From: UBA1715 sp045600045
GTDB lineage: Bacteria; Bacteroidota; Bacteroidia; Bacteroidales; UBA1715
DNA length: 64,000 bases
Direction: 5' to 3'
Assembly: GCA_045600045.1 (NCBI GenBank)
Contig: JAZRXD010000051.1
Coordinates: 50,940-114,939 of the forward strand
The notes under the pieces are model-generated. The model was not told the origin of the DNA and searched no databases. It saw only the letters and a list, made by a program, of their open reading frames with translations. Shown one piece after another: positions 33,512 to 42,488 of this stretch; position 1 is the stretch's first letter; every line of letters begins with the position of its first letter. Position numbers and translations under genes: made by a program.

Positions 33512-35218
33512 TTAAAAAAACTTGGCGTAAACTTTAAATTTTACCGACTTCTTGTAACTTGTGTAGAACAGCATTTCGTGTGGCGGATATGTGTATTCCT
33601 GCGAGTTAAAATATTCTTTCAATTCTTCGTAATTGTGTTTTTTTATAATAAATGTTTTTTCTTCGTAGGGGTATTGTTTTATTTCTATCATGAAATCATC
33701 GCTAAAACGAAAGTTCTTGTTGAACAATTTTTCAAAGAATATGTCAAAATCGGGCATCGTGTAATTGATTGCAAGAATGTCATATAATTCCTTCGCGTAA
33801 CAATATGCGCAGGCTTTTGCAATATTTGGCTCACCGTAGCCGTATTTGCAATTCGGTTTATCGTAGTTGTCGCTACTGCGTAGAAGAATTTTTTTGATAG
33901 CTTGAGCCGACGAATCCGGAAATTCTTCCCATAAAGTTGCACAACAGCCAGCAACCAACGGACACGAAAACGATGTTCCGCCGCTAGCATTTTTTATGTC
34001 TCCGTTTGCGATTACAATCGTTGGATATAATCCGAGGGCAACAACGTCTGGTTTGATTTTCCCATTTGATGTCGGGCCAATCGAACTGAAGTTAGTCTTT
34101 TTTTTGTTACGTTTTATTGCTCCCACGGTGATTATGCTGTCGGCATCGGCTGGTGAAGTGATATATTTCCAAGGTTCGTCGCCGGAATTCCCTGCACTAT
34201 TCACAAGCAACATTCCTTTGGATGCTGCAATGTCGGCGCCAATCGAGATTCTGACAGAGTTTCCGTCCATTTGCGAATATGTGTGGCTTTGGGTTGAATC
34301 GTCGAATTTGTTATAACCCAATGAGGTGGAAATTATGTCGGCTCCTGCACTGTCGGCCAATTCTGCGGCGGCAATCCAGTTGTCTTCTTCCACTACATAT
34401 TCGGTTTCTTCCTCTTCACTTCTAATTAATATGAAGTTCGCTCCAGGAGCAGTTCCAATGAGTTTTGTTGGATAAAATCCTCCTATAAGCGAAAGAACCA
34501 TCATTCCGTGGCTTCCTGTTTCAAATATGTTTGAGGAATCGCAAAATGTTTTCGTTCCTGTGATGTCGCGGGTGAACAAAATGCGGTTGTCTTTCCAAAG
34601 TCTCTGAAAAACTTTTGCGGAATCAACGTGGAGGAATCCAGCATCAACAACTGCAATAGTCATATTTTGCCCGACATGTCCGTGATAATGTGATTGAATT
34701 GTTTTCAGCATGGAATTTTGCGTTAACGAACTTCCGTATATATTGAAAAGTTCCTGTGCTGTTTTTTCGGAAAAAAATGTCTGAATGTCGTTTCCGGTGA
34801 TTTGTGTGCTGTCTTGTTTTAATTCCTGTGTATTCGCTTTGTAAACAATAGTCGGAGCTACATATTCAACGGATTTTACGAACGAAAGTTTCTTGATTTC
34901 GTTGTATGCAAGTTCGGTATCAATGTTGAATATAGCTGAATTAAACCATTTTGAACTATTGCAGAAAATGCCTCCGAAGTCCGAAACCACCGAAATGTAT
35001 TGCGGAGAAACGGGAATGTCTTGTTCGGTTATTTCTATGTTGAATTTTGTTCTACGATCGATTGCCTTTTGGCTTAAAAAATCTTGCGGATTTTCTATGG
35101 AGAACGGCGAATTGTTTTTGTCTTTGAATGTAATACGATATCGGCCTTCGGTAAAATCTTGTGCGAAAGCAATGCCGAAAAAGAATGTGAAACAGAAACA
35201 GAATAAAAGCTTTTTCAT
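33512..35218 (-). CDS. Secreted subtilisin-like serine protease (S8 family)
   Basis: 568 residues. Signal peptide MKKLLFCFCFTFFFGIAFA, then a propeptide-like region (about 20-170), then the S8 domain. The full triad is visible: Asp192 (IAVVDAGF), His237 (ETGSHGMMVLSLIGG) and Ser416 (SGGTSFSCPLVAG), with oxyanion Asn344 (NSAGNSGDEPW). The last 90 residues (YAKELYDIL to VYAKFF) are not a T9SS sorting domain. It is likely a periplasmic or secreted protease; the substrate is unknown. A hairpin with a T run ends 3 bases before its ATG. mntP lies 20 bases downstream. Confidence 0.92.
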   Translation of the reverse strand: MKKLLFCFCFTFFFGIAFAQDFTEGRYRITFKDKNNSPFSIENPQDFLSQKAIDRRTKFNIEITEQDIPVSPQYISVVSDFGGIFCNSSKWFNSAIFNIDTELAYNEIKKLSFVKSVEYVAPTIVYKANTQELKQDSTQITGNDIQTFFSEKTAQELFNIYGSSLTQNSMLKTIQSHYHGHVGQNMTIAVVDAGFLHVDSAKVFQRLWKDNRILFTRDITGTKTFCDSSNIFETGSHGMMVLSLIGGFYPTKLIGTAPGANFILIRSEEEETEYVVEEDNWIAAAELADSAGADIISTSLGYNKFDDSTQSHTYSQMDGNSVRISIGADIAASKGMLLVNSAGNSGDEPWKYITSPADADSIITVGAIKRNKKKTNFSSIGPTSNGKIKPDVVALGLYPTIVIANGDIKNASGGTSFSCPLVAGCCATLWEEFPDSSAQAIKKILLRSSDNYDKPNCKYGYGEPNIAKACAYCYAKELYDILAINYTMPDFDIFFEKLFNKNFRFSDDFMIEIKQYPYEEKTFIIKKHNYEELKEYFNSQEYTYPPHEMLFYTSYKKSVKFKVYAKFF

Positions 35219-35221
35219 GGT

Positions 35222-35248
35222 AAAAAAAAGGCCACTTTTACGTGGCCT
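35222..35248 (-). terminator. Intrinsic terminator after usp, abutting the protease start codon
   Basis: On the minus strand AGGCCAC (35248-35242), loop GTAAAA, GTGGCCT (35235-35229), continuing into a run of eight T (35229-35222). It lies 23 bases after the usp stop and ends 3 bases before the S8 protease ATG. Confidence 0.85.
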
Positions 35249-35270
35249 CTCGTTTTCTGTTATTACGTTG

Positions 35271-36095
35271 TTAGTTGAATCCTTTCAATTTGCCTGCGTT
35301 TGGCAAAACAGTGATAGCGGAAATTCCGTATTTGTTTCCAATGATTTTTTGTTCGTTGGCGCCAAACATGTAATCAGCAAAATCAAGTTCTTTTGATGTT
35401 GAAACCAAAATAGCATTTGCGTTGATTGAGTTCGCATATTCAATAACTTCTTCGGCGAAATCATCTTTTCCAGCGCCTTCAACTTCGGAATATTCAATTT
35501 TGTTTTGGTCGAGAATTGATTTCACATGAACCATATTCGAATAGATTTGACGTTTCAAATTAGCGTCATTGCTTTTTTGAATGTACAAATAGAATTTCGA
35601 TTTAAAGAATTTGTTCATATAAACAGCCCATCCAACTTTTTGTTTGTCTTCGTTTTTGTAGTCGATAGGACAAACAATATCTTCGAAGTGCTCGTTGCGT
35701 GGAGGACGTTGAACAACAATAAACGGACAGCTCGAACCTTCAATAACTTTTAATGCCCAGCTTCCAGTGATTTTTTGCAATCCTTTCATTCCGTGGGTTC
35801 CCATAAATACGAAGGGACATTGCAATTCGTTGGCAACTTCCTTGATTGTTGTGAAAATGTCGCCTTTCACAGCCATATAGTCAGGAGCGAATTTGTATTT
35901 CTTTTGAGCGTCGTCAGCAACTATTTTTAATTGTGCTAATGCGTTGTCTGCATCTTTTTCGTCGCTAATAATGTGTAGCAAAGTAACTTTTGTGCCACCA
36001 ATTGTGTTGGCGAAACGAATAGCATGCTGCATTGCGTAGTCGGCTACGTTTGAAAAATCCCATGCAACTAAAATAGTTTTCTGTATTTGTTCCAT
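35271..36095 (-). CDS. Universal stress protein with two Usp domains
   Basis: 274 residues from the chosen start. Domain 1 (about 1-140) begins QKTILVAWDFSNVADYAMQHAI and has the nucleotide-binding signature GTHGMKGLQKITGSWALKV. Domain 2 (about 145-274) starts DIVCPIDYKNEDKQKVGWAV and ends AILVSTSKELDFADYMFG, lacking the glycine signature, so only the first domain is likely to bind ATP. It is a cytoplasmic stress-response protein of unspecified target. The frame extends to 36194, but the ATG at 36095 (MEQIQKTILV) fits the family and avoids overlap with the divergent receptor gene. Confidence 0.92.
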   Translation of the reverse strand: MEQIQKTILVAWDFSNVADYAMQHAIRFANTIGGTKVTLLHIISDEKDADNALAQLKIVADDAQKKYKFAPDYMAVKGDIFTTIKEVANELQCPFVFMGTHGMKGLQKITGSWALKVIEGSSCPFIVVQRPPRNEHFEDIVCPIDYKNEDKQKVGWAVYMNKFFKSKFYLYIQKSNDANLKRQIYSNMVHVKSILDQNKIEYSEVEGAGKDDFAEEVIEYANSINANAILVSTSKELDFADYMFGANEQKIIGNKYGISAITVLPNAGKLKGFN

Positions 36096-36174
36096 AATTT
36101 TAATATTTTGATAACTTTGAAAGCTTTTTCGTACAAAAGTTTGAAAAAGCGAGTTAAAAGTAATAAAAATATTT

Positions 36175-39100
36175 TTGGTTTCAATTAAACGCATCGTTTT
36201 TTTACTATCCCTTTTATGCGGATTTGTAGCTTCGGCACAACAAGCGGAGTTAGGAATACCGTATTATGAAACATATTCTCCTTTTTTTGTTGGTTACGAA
36301 GGACCATGGAACGGTATTGTTCAGGACGATGAAAATATTTTGTATTTCGAAAATACTTCGGGCGTTGTTTCCTTTGACGGAACGGAATGGAATTTATTCC
36401 CAACGCATGGAATGCCGAAATTGTATCAAAATAAAAATGGCGAAATTTATGTTGCTGCAACCAATTATATAGGAAAAATCAATGTGGAGGATAATAAGAG
36501 ACGTTCTCTCCGTTCAATTTTAAAAGATAGTACATACACTTTCGGTTCGGTTTCCGATATGGTGGAATGCGACAATAAGTTCTATTTCGTTGCTCAAAAT
36601 AAGTTGTATTCCGTTGCTGACGGCGTTCCTGTAAAAACCGACGTCGATGTGGTTGTGAAGGAAATTTTCGTGAATCGCAATGTGTTGTACATTGCCACCG
36701 ACAATAGTTTGTATGAATATGGCAAATATTTGAAAATGTTGATTCAGGTTCCTGTTGCGGTGCTCGATGTTTTGCGGACTGATGGATTCTTTGTTTATGC
36801 AACATCGACGGGATTTATGAAAATAACACCCGACAATTCTTTTTCGCCGTTTTTAACCGAGATTGACGAGTATATAAAAAAAGGTGATTTTTCGTGTTTC
36901 GCAAAATTGACAAACAATACAATTTGTGTTGGAACAAAATCCCACGGTCTATTTTGCATTGATGCAGACGGAAAAATAATTTTCACGCTTGATGTTTCGA
37001 AAGGTTTCCCGGATAATAAAATCCGTGGCGTGTTTGTCGATAAAAACAATTCGGTTTGGGTAACTACTAATTCGGAAATTACGCGTGTCGAAATGAATTC
37101 GGCAATTACGTATTTCAATAAATACAATGGCTTGTATGGAAATGTAAAATCTGTTATCCGACATAAGGGTGTTTTGTATGCAGGATCGGATCAAGGCGTT
37201 TTTAAATTGAATGCAAGTAGTTTCGAAAAAATTGCAGCGTATTCGTGCAATAAATTAGTTATTGGTCAGGGTGATTTGTTGGCGGCAACGGAGAATGGTC
37301 TTTTTAATCTTTCAAAACCAGGTTTCCCGCAGATAAGTCCGAATCCAATCAAAAATACATTTTCCACAGAAGGAAAACTTTTGAGCATTTCGGATTCTTG
37401 GGTACTTGCTTGGTTGCAAACGGCAGAATCAAATCTTCAGATGTACAAAATTCCAAAACCAGAAATTGAAATTACATCTATCGCTTGCGAAAAATCGAAA
37501 GATTGTTTGATTTTTTTGGGAACAAAAAACGATGGCGTTTGGATTTTGGAACAAGATTCTACACAACAAATCAATCTGAAAAAATGCGATTGGCAAGGTT
37601 TGCCAAAAAATAGCGATAGGGTTGAGGTTTTTGAAACAGCGTTGGGATGTGTTTTTTCTACTTCGCAAGGTTTGTATAGATGCGAACCTGAAAATCATTT
37701 TTTCTATAAAGATGCTAAAATTCTTGTTTCAACCGATGACGAACAAAAAGCAATGTTGATTGCTCCAATCAAGGAGGATAAAGAAAAGAATTTGTGGATG
37801 GCGTTCCATCGCGAAGGTGTTTACGAAAATCAGATTGCAGTTGCATGGAATACAAACAATTCCGAACATTACACGTTGATTACCGCACCGTTTATGAAGG
37901 TTCGTAAAAACCACACGACCACAATTTTAACCGACGATAATTATGTTGTTTGGCTTGGTGGTCTTTCTGGTTTGGTCCGAATGGATTTCAACAAAATGTC
38001 GGTTAAAAAGACTATCGAAAATGTGCGATTAGCAAGAGTGTTGTTGAACAATGATTCTCTATTATCACAAAAAGATGAAATCGTTCTGCCGTACAACATG
38101 AAGTCGATTACATTTGAATTTTCGTCGGTGGAATTCGAAAACCACGACGATGTGTTCTATTCTTTTTATTTGGAAGGACAAGAAAAAATGTGGTCGTCGG
38201 CAACGCAGATTACGAAGAAAGAATATACGAATTTGCCAGCTGGTCGGTATGTGTTCCACGTTCGAGCAAAACGTCTTGGCGGTGCAGTTTCCAAAGAAAC
38301 AACATATTCTTTTGAAGTAAAATCAAATCCTCTTTTGTCTATTTGGGCAATGGGATTTTATATCATTCTTTTGAGTCTCATAATAATTGCGATTTGCGAA
38401 AGAGAGAAAAAGTCCATCAAAAAACGTTACGAGAACAAAACGACAAAAGAAGAAGTTTCGTCAGACGAACCTGTTCAGCATAAAGAAGAAAAGGATTTTC
38501 TTCTAAACGATGGAATTTCCGAGGAAGGAATCAAGGAAATTCAGTCAACAGGCCGAGTGCATTCCATGACGTTTGATTTGGCGACTGTGTTGTTCTCCGA
38601 TTTCAAAGGATTTACAAAAATAGCAGAACGCGTTTCTGCCGAATCGCTCATTCAAGAATTGGATAAGTATTTCTCGGAATTCGATAAAATCGTTGAAAAA
38701 TACAATGTAGAAAAAATCAAGACTGTCGGCGATTCATATATGTGTGCCGGTGGTATTCCGAAAAAGAATTCCACAAATCCGATAGAAGTTGTTGCCGCCG
38801 CCTTGGAGATGCAATATCGTTTGTCGGAAATGCAGAGAGACAGTCAAGATGGCGAAACTTGGGGCGTACGTATTGGAATCCATACAGGGCCTATAATCGC
38901 AGGTGTTGCCGGTGGACGAAAATTGTCGTACGATATTTGGGGCGATACGGTGAATATTGCCGATGATTTGGAAACAGCTGGTGAAGTTGGCCGGGTAAAT
39001 GTTTCGGAAAGTACGTTCTTGATGATTCAGGAATTTTTCGATTGTGAATATCGCGGAAAGGTTGCGTTGAAAGGCCATGAGGAAAAAATTGATATGTATT

Positions 39101-39783
39101 TTGTGAATGGTTTTAAAGCTCAGTTTACGGAAAATCCACTAAAAGCCTTGCCAAATCAAGAATTTACTTATAAACTTGCATTGTTGCGTTTCGAAAGTTT
39201 GCAAGAACGTATGTACACGGTTTACGAAGAGAATTTGCCGAAGGTATATTTCTATCATAATCTAAAACATACGATTGATGTTGTAGTCCAAGTTGAAGCG
39301 ATTGGTCAGGTGGAAGGTGTGAACGACGAAGATATGTTCATTTTGAAAACAGCGGCATTGTTCCACGATGCGGGATTCATGCGAACCTATCAGAAACATG
39401 AATTGGCAAGTATTGAAATTGCAAAAGAAACATTGACAAAAGAAAATTATACTCTGGAACAAATTGCGAAGGTTTGCCGTTTGATAGAATGTACAATTAT
39501 GACGGAAGAACCTCAAAATTTGCTCGAAGAAATTATTCGCGATGCAGATTTGGATTATTTGGGAAGAAATGATTATCTATGCGTTTCGAATGAGTTGTAT
39601 AAGGAATTGTTGGAGCAGAATCTGATTAAGAAAAATGAATATGAGTGGTATGTCGGACAAATTAAATTCTTGCAGGAACATAAATACTATACAAACTATT
39701 CGCGTAGCAGGAGAAATCCAGAAAAAGTGAAACATATTCAATGGTTACAAGAACAAATAACAAAATTTAATAACATAAATTAA
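36175..39783 (+). CDS. Propeller / Y_Y_Y / TM receptor with adenylate-cyclase-like and HD phosphohydrolase domains
   Basis: About 1200 residues (numbered from TTG 36175). Signal peptide (KRIVFLLSLL...ASA), a two-component-type beta-propeller (about 25-640; repeats such as PDNKIRGVFVDKNNSVWVTT), a Y_Y_Y domain (about 645-718), one TM (about 720-742), a class III cyclase (about 798-985) and a C-terminal HD domain (about 1000-1190). Cyclase metal sites Asp809 (LFSDFKGFT) and Asp853 (KTVGDSYM) are present. Lys849 and Asp920 indicate ATP preference. Asn927 is kept, but the usual transition-state Arg is Asp931 (VNIADDLE). HD residues are His1028/His1032, His1064-Asp1065 and Asp1123. The start is unclear: TTG at 36175, or ATT at 36184. 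It probably senses an extracytoplasmic signal; activity is inferred. ilvE starts 11 bases later. Confidence 0.88.
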   Translation: MVSIKRIVFLLSLLCGFVASAQQAELGIPYYETYSPFFVGYEGPWNGIVQDDENILYFENTSGVVSFDGTEWNLFPTHGMPKLYQNKNGEIYVAATNYIGKINVEDNKRRSLRSILKDSTYTFGSVSDMVECDNKFYFVAQNKLYSVADGVPVKTDVDVVVKEIFVNRNVLYIATDNSLYEYGKYLKMLIQVPVAVLDVLRTDGFFVYATSTGFMKITPDNSFSPFLTEIDEYIKKGDFSCFAKLTNNTICVGTKSHGLFCIDADGKIIFTLDVSKGFPDNKIRGVFVDKNNSVWVTTNSEITRVEMNSAITYFNKYNGLYGNVKSVIRHKGVLYAGSDQGVFKLNASSFEKIAAYSCNKLVIGQGDLLAATENGLFNLSKPGFPQISPNPIKNTFSTEGKLLSISDSWVLAWLQTAESNLQMYKIPKPEIEITSIACEKSKDCLIFLGTKNDGVWILEQDSTQQINLKKCDWQGLPKNSDRVEVFETALGCVFSTSQGLYRCEPENHFFYKDAKILVSTDDEQKAMLIAPIKEDKEKNLWMAFHREGVYENQIAVAWNTNNSEHYTLITAPFMKVRKNHTTTILTDDNYVVWLGGLSGLVRMDFNKMSVKKTIENVRLARVLLNNDSLLSQKDEIVLPYNMKSITFEFSSVEFENHDDVFYSFYLEGQEKMWSSATQITKKEYTNLPAGRYVFHVRAKRLGGAVSKETTYSFEVKSNPLLSIWAMGFYIILLSLIIIAICEREKKSIKKRYENKTTKEEVSSDEPVQHKEEKDFLLNDGISEEGIKEIQSTGRVHSMTFDLATVLFSDFKGFTKIAERVSAESLIQELDKYFSEFDKIVEKYNVEKIKTVGDSYMCAGGIPKKNSTNPIEVVAAALEMQYRLSEMQRDSQDGETWGVRIGIHTGPIIAGVAGGRKLSYDIWGDTVNIADDLETAGEVGRVNVSESTFLMIQEFFDCEYRGKVALKGHEEKIDMYFVNGFKAQFTENPLKALPNQEFTYKLALLRFESLQERMYTVYEENLPKVYFYHNLKHTIDVVVQVEAIGQVEGVNDEDMFILKTAALFHDAGFMRTYQKHELASIEIAKETLTKENYTLEQIAKVCRLIECTIMTEEPQNLLEEIIRDADLDYLGRNDYLCVSNELYKELLEQNLIKKNEYEWYVGQIKFLQEHKYYTNYSRSRRNPEKVKHIQWLQEQITKFNNIN

Positions 39784-39794
39784 AACTTAATAAT

Positions 39795-40808
39795 ATGATA
39801 GATTGGGCTAATTTACCTTTTGGGTATTTAAAAACGAACTCAAATACTCGTTGCCTATTTAGCGATGGTAAATGGGGAAAGGTTGAGGTTACCGACAGCG
39901 AAAACATAAATATGCATATGGCTGCCACTTGTCTTCACTACGGACAAGAATGTTTCGAAGGTTTGAAGGCTTATAGAGGAAAAGATGGTAAAATCCGTTT
40001 GTTCCGTTGGGAGGAAAACGCTAAACGTATTAATCGTTCTGCTGCACGCGTTGGATTGCCTGAAGTCCCTCAGGAAATTTTTAAGGAAATGTTGTACACC
40101 TTGGTGAAAGAAAATGCTGATTTTGTTCCACCATACGGTACAGGTGCTTCTTTGTATATCCGTCCGTTGATGATTGGTATGAGCCCTCGTCTTGGTATTA
40201 GTGCTTCAACCGAGGTTTTACTGATTTTATTCTGCAGCCCAGTTGGACCTTACTATAAAGGCGGTTTCAAACCTATCAAAGTTATTGTTGAACGTGGTTC
40301 CGACCGTGCAGCTCCTCTTGGAACAGGAACAGTAAAAGTTGGTGGTAACTACGCCGCAGCTTTGAATATGTCAATCAAATCGCATGAAATGGGTTACGGT
40401 GCCGCGTTATACCTCGATTCAAAAGAAAAGAAGTATATTGACGAATGTGGTCCTGCAAACTTCTTTGCTATCAAAGGTGACAAATATATCACTCCGAAAT
40501 CAACATCGATTTTGCCTTCAATTACCAATATGAGTTTGCAGGCTTTGGCAGCAAAAATGGGCATGACAGTAGAACAACGCCAATTCCCATTGGTTGAATT
40601 GACTGAATGCGATGAAGCTGCAGAATGTGGAACAGCAGCAGTTATTTCACCTATTTCTGCAGTTTTCGATCCTGATGAAAACAAAACATACACGTTTGGC
40701 GACCAAGTAAATCCAGGAAAAACGTGCGTGAAGTTGTACGAAACATTGGTTGGAATCCAATATGGCGATGTTGCCGATCCGTTCGGATGGATTTCATTCG
40801 TTGAATAA
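39795..40808 (+). CDS. ilvE: Branched-chain amino acid aminotransferase
   Basis: 337 residues, PLP fold type IV. It catalyses the last step of Ile, Leu and Val synthesis, or the first of their breakdown. Visible are LHYGQECFEGLKAYRG, WEENAKRINRSAARVGLP, GTGASLYIRPLMIG, the PLP-lysine region VKVGGNYAAALN, DECGPANFFAI and ECDEAAECGTAAVISPI. This is the group II IlvE form common in Bacteroidota. It follows the receptor gene by 11 bases, so co-transcription is possible. A terminator-like hairpin follows. Confidence 0.96.
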   Translation: MIDWANLPFGYLKTNSNTRCLFSDGKWGKVEVTDSENINMHMAATCLHYGQECFEGLKAYRGKDGKIRLFRWEENAKRINRSAARVGLPEVPQEIFKEMLYTLVKENADFVPPYGTGASLYIRPLMIGMSPRLGISASTEVLLILFCSPVGPYYKGGFKPIKVIVERGSDRAAPLGTGTVKVGGNYAAALNMSIKSHEMGYGAALYLDSKEKKYIDECGPANFFAIKGDKYITPKSTSILPSITNMSLQALAAKMGMTVEQRQFPLVELTECDEAAECGTAAVISPISAVFDPDENKTYTFGDQVNPGKTCVKLYETLVGIQYGDVADPFGWISFVE

Positions 40809-40828
40809 TATTTGTTTACATTAAATAT

Positions 40829-40864
40829 TGAAAAGGACAGACTGGAAACAATCAGTCCTTTTCA
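40829..40864 (+). terminator. Intrinsic terminator after ilvE
   Basis: TGAAAAGGAC (40829-40838) pairs perfectly with GTCCTTTTCA (40855-40864). An alternative inner GACTG/CAGTC pairing is possible. The T residues form the end of the stem and no separate long T run follows, so it may be a weak terminator. Its position argues against a coding start at TTG 40828. Confidence 0.6.
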
Positions 40865-40884
40865 GTTATCGGTTGTTGGATAGT

Positions 40885-41754
40885 ATGAAGTCAAAAGTTT
40901 GTCAGTTTTTAATAATTGTTTTCGCTATTAGTTTTATTTCCGCAGGTTTGTTCTATGTGCTTGGTGGTACATACCAATCTTTGATTGGAAACGTATTCGC
41001 GTCGCTGTATATGTTCATTCCGATGGTTTCTGTAGTAATTGTGCAGCTGATAAATAAAGAATCTGTATTGAAGGATTTAGGCGTTTCGTTTAAACTGACA
41101 CGTTGGCTTTTTATTGGTTGGCTTCTGATGCCGATTTTTAATGTTTTGGCAATGTTTCTTTCAACGTTCTTTTTGGAAATGACATACACAACCAGCAATC
41201 CTATCTTATTGCAGACAATAGAACAAATGTCGGCCCAAATACCAGACATTGATGCGACAAAAGTGTTGCTTATAATACTTTTTAGTGGATTGACGGCTGG
41301 TTTTACCATAAACGCATTGTTTGCCATGGGCGAAGAAATAGCTTGGCGTGGATGGCTTTTGAAGCAATTTGATGGAACCTCGTTCTTGAAAACATCATTG
41401 CTGATTGCCGCAATTTGGGGATTGTGGCATTTCCCGTTGATTTTAATGGGACATAATTATCCAGCTCATCCTGTTGCAGGAGTGTTTATGATGGTGGCGT
41501 TTTGTGCTGCAATAACACCATTAATTATGTACATAAGAATTAAGGCTCAATCGGTTGTTGCGGCAGCCATACTTCATGGAACATTGAATGCCGGTGCTGG
41601 AATATCGGTGATTTATCTTACAAATTACAATGACTTACTTGGCGGATCTGCTGGATTGTCGGGAATTATTGTGCTGCTTTGTTTTGATTTAATACTTTTT
41701 GCCTTCGATCGTTGGATAACCAAAGAACGAATAATGACTTCGCCTTTGGCATGA
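40885..41754 (+). CDS. CPBP family intramembrane glutamic protease (CAAX protease/Abi-like)
   Basis: 289 residues with about eight hydrophobic segments. CPBP signatures are the E-E-x-x-W-R motif (AMGEEIAWRGWLLKQF), WGLWHFPLILMGHNYP and the late HGTLNAGAGI. These correspond to the catalytic Glu pair, the central Trp-His motif and the terminal His/Asn. Family members process prenylated or peptide substrates or confer bacteriocin self-immunity; the substrate here is unknown. The frame also extends to TTG 40828, but those bases form a perfect hairpin, so the ATG at 40885 is preferred with moderate confidence. After its TGA the same frame stays open to 41874. Confidence 0.85.
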   Translation: MKSKVCQFLIIVFAISFISAGLFYVLGGTYQSLIGNVFASLYMFIPMVSVVIVQLINKESVLKDLGVSFKLTRWLFIGWLLMPIFNVLAMFLSTFFLEMTYTTSNPILLQTIEQMSAQIPDIDATKVLLIILFSGLTAGFTINALFAMGEEIAWRGWLLKQFDGTSFLKTSLLIAAIWGLWHFPLILMGHNYPAHPVAGVFMMVAFCAAITPLIMYIRIKAQSVVAAAILHGTLNAGAGISVIYLTNYNDLLGGSAGLSGIIVLLCFDLILFAFDRWITKERIMTSPLA

Positions 41755-41885
41755 AATACGGTGATACATTTCTTTGAAATAGCAGGAACTCGTAACGACG
41801 ATTATTTGTACGAGGGAATTAAAATTGTAGATATTCCTTGTTTGTTGCTGGCTAACAGGTTTAATAAGTACTGACTATGTTATTC

Positions 41886-42488
41886 TTATAAATCCAGCGA
41901 CAACTGTTTTGGCATTTCAAAATTGAAGGTAATTCTGTGGTAATCGGTTAATCCGAATTCTTGTATTGCCATTTTGTGCTTTATTGTTGGATATCCTTTG
42001 TTCGAAAACCAATCGTACATTGGAAATTGTTGGTGGAGTTCGTCCATATAATCGTCGCGGTAGGTTTTCGCGAGAATTGATGCGGCGGCTATTGATAGGT
42101 ATTTCCCGTCGCCTTTTACCACGCAATCGTGGGGAATATCTTTATATTTTTTGAATTTATTGCCATCGACGATTATGTGCTCGGGAACAATTTTCAGTTG
42201 CTCCAATGCTTTGTGCATTGCCAAAATGGAGGAATTCAGAATGTTGATTTCGTCGATTTTATGGTTGTCAACAATCCCGACCGCCCATGCCAACGCATCT
42301 TGTTTTATTTGTTCGCGAAGAATTTTCCGCTTTTTGTCGCTCAGTTGTTTTGAATCGTTCAGCAACTCGTTTTTATAGTCCGGCGGAAAAATCACCGCGG
42401 CGGCATAAACCGGTCCGGCCAAGCAACCTCTGCCTGCTTCGTCGCAACCTGCCTCAATGCAATTTTCTGTAAAAAATGCTTTAAGCAT
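41886..42488 (-). CDS. rnhB: Ribonuclease HII
   Basis: 200 residues from the chosen start. It removes RNA from RNA-DNA hybrids and misincorporated ribonucleotides. Motifs are EAGCDEAGRGCLAGPVYAAAV (catalytic Asp16, Glu17), LNDSKQLSDKKR, HIIVDGNKF, and VKGDGKYLSIAAASILAKTYRD. Upstream in-frame ATGs exist as far as 42545, but the ATG at 42488 overlaps the stop of the upstream gene (TAATG) and gives a normal N-terminus. It is translationally coupled to the TPR/CAP protein gene. Confidence 0.95.
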   Translation of the reverse strand: MLKAFFTENCIEAGCDEAGRGCLAGPVYAAAVIFPPDYKNELLNDSKQLSDKKRKILREQIKQDALAWAVGIVDNHKIDEINILNSSILAMHKALEQLKIVPEHIIVDGNKFKKYKDIPHDCVVKGDGKYLSIAAASILAKTYRDDYMDELHQQFPMYDWFSNKGYPTIKHKMAIQEFGLTDYHRITFNFEMPKQLSLDL

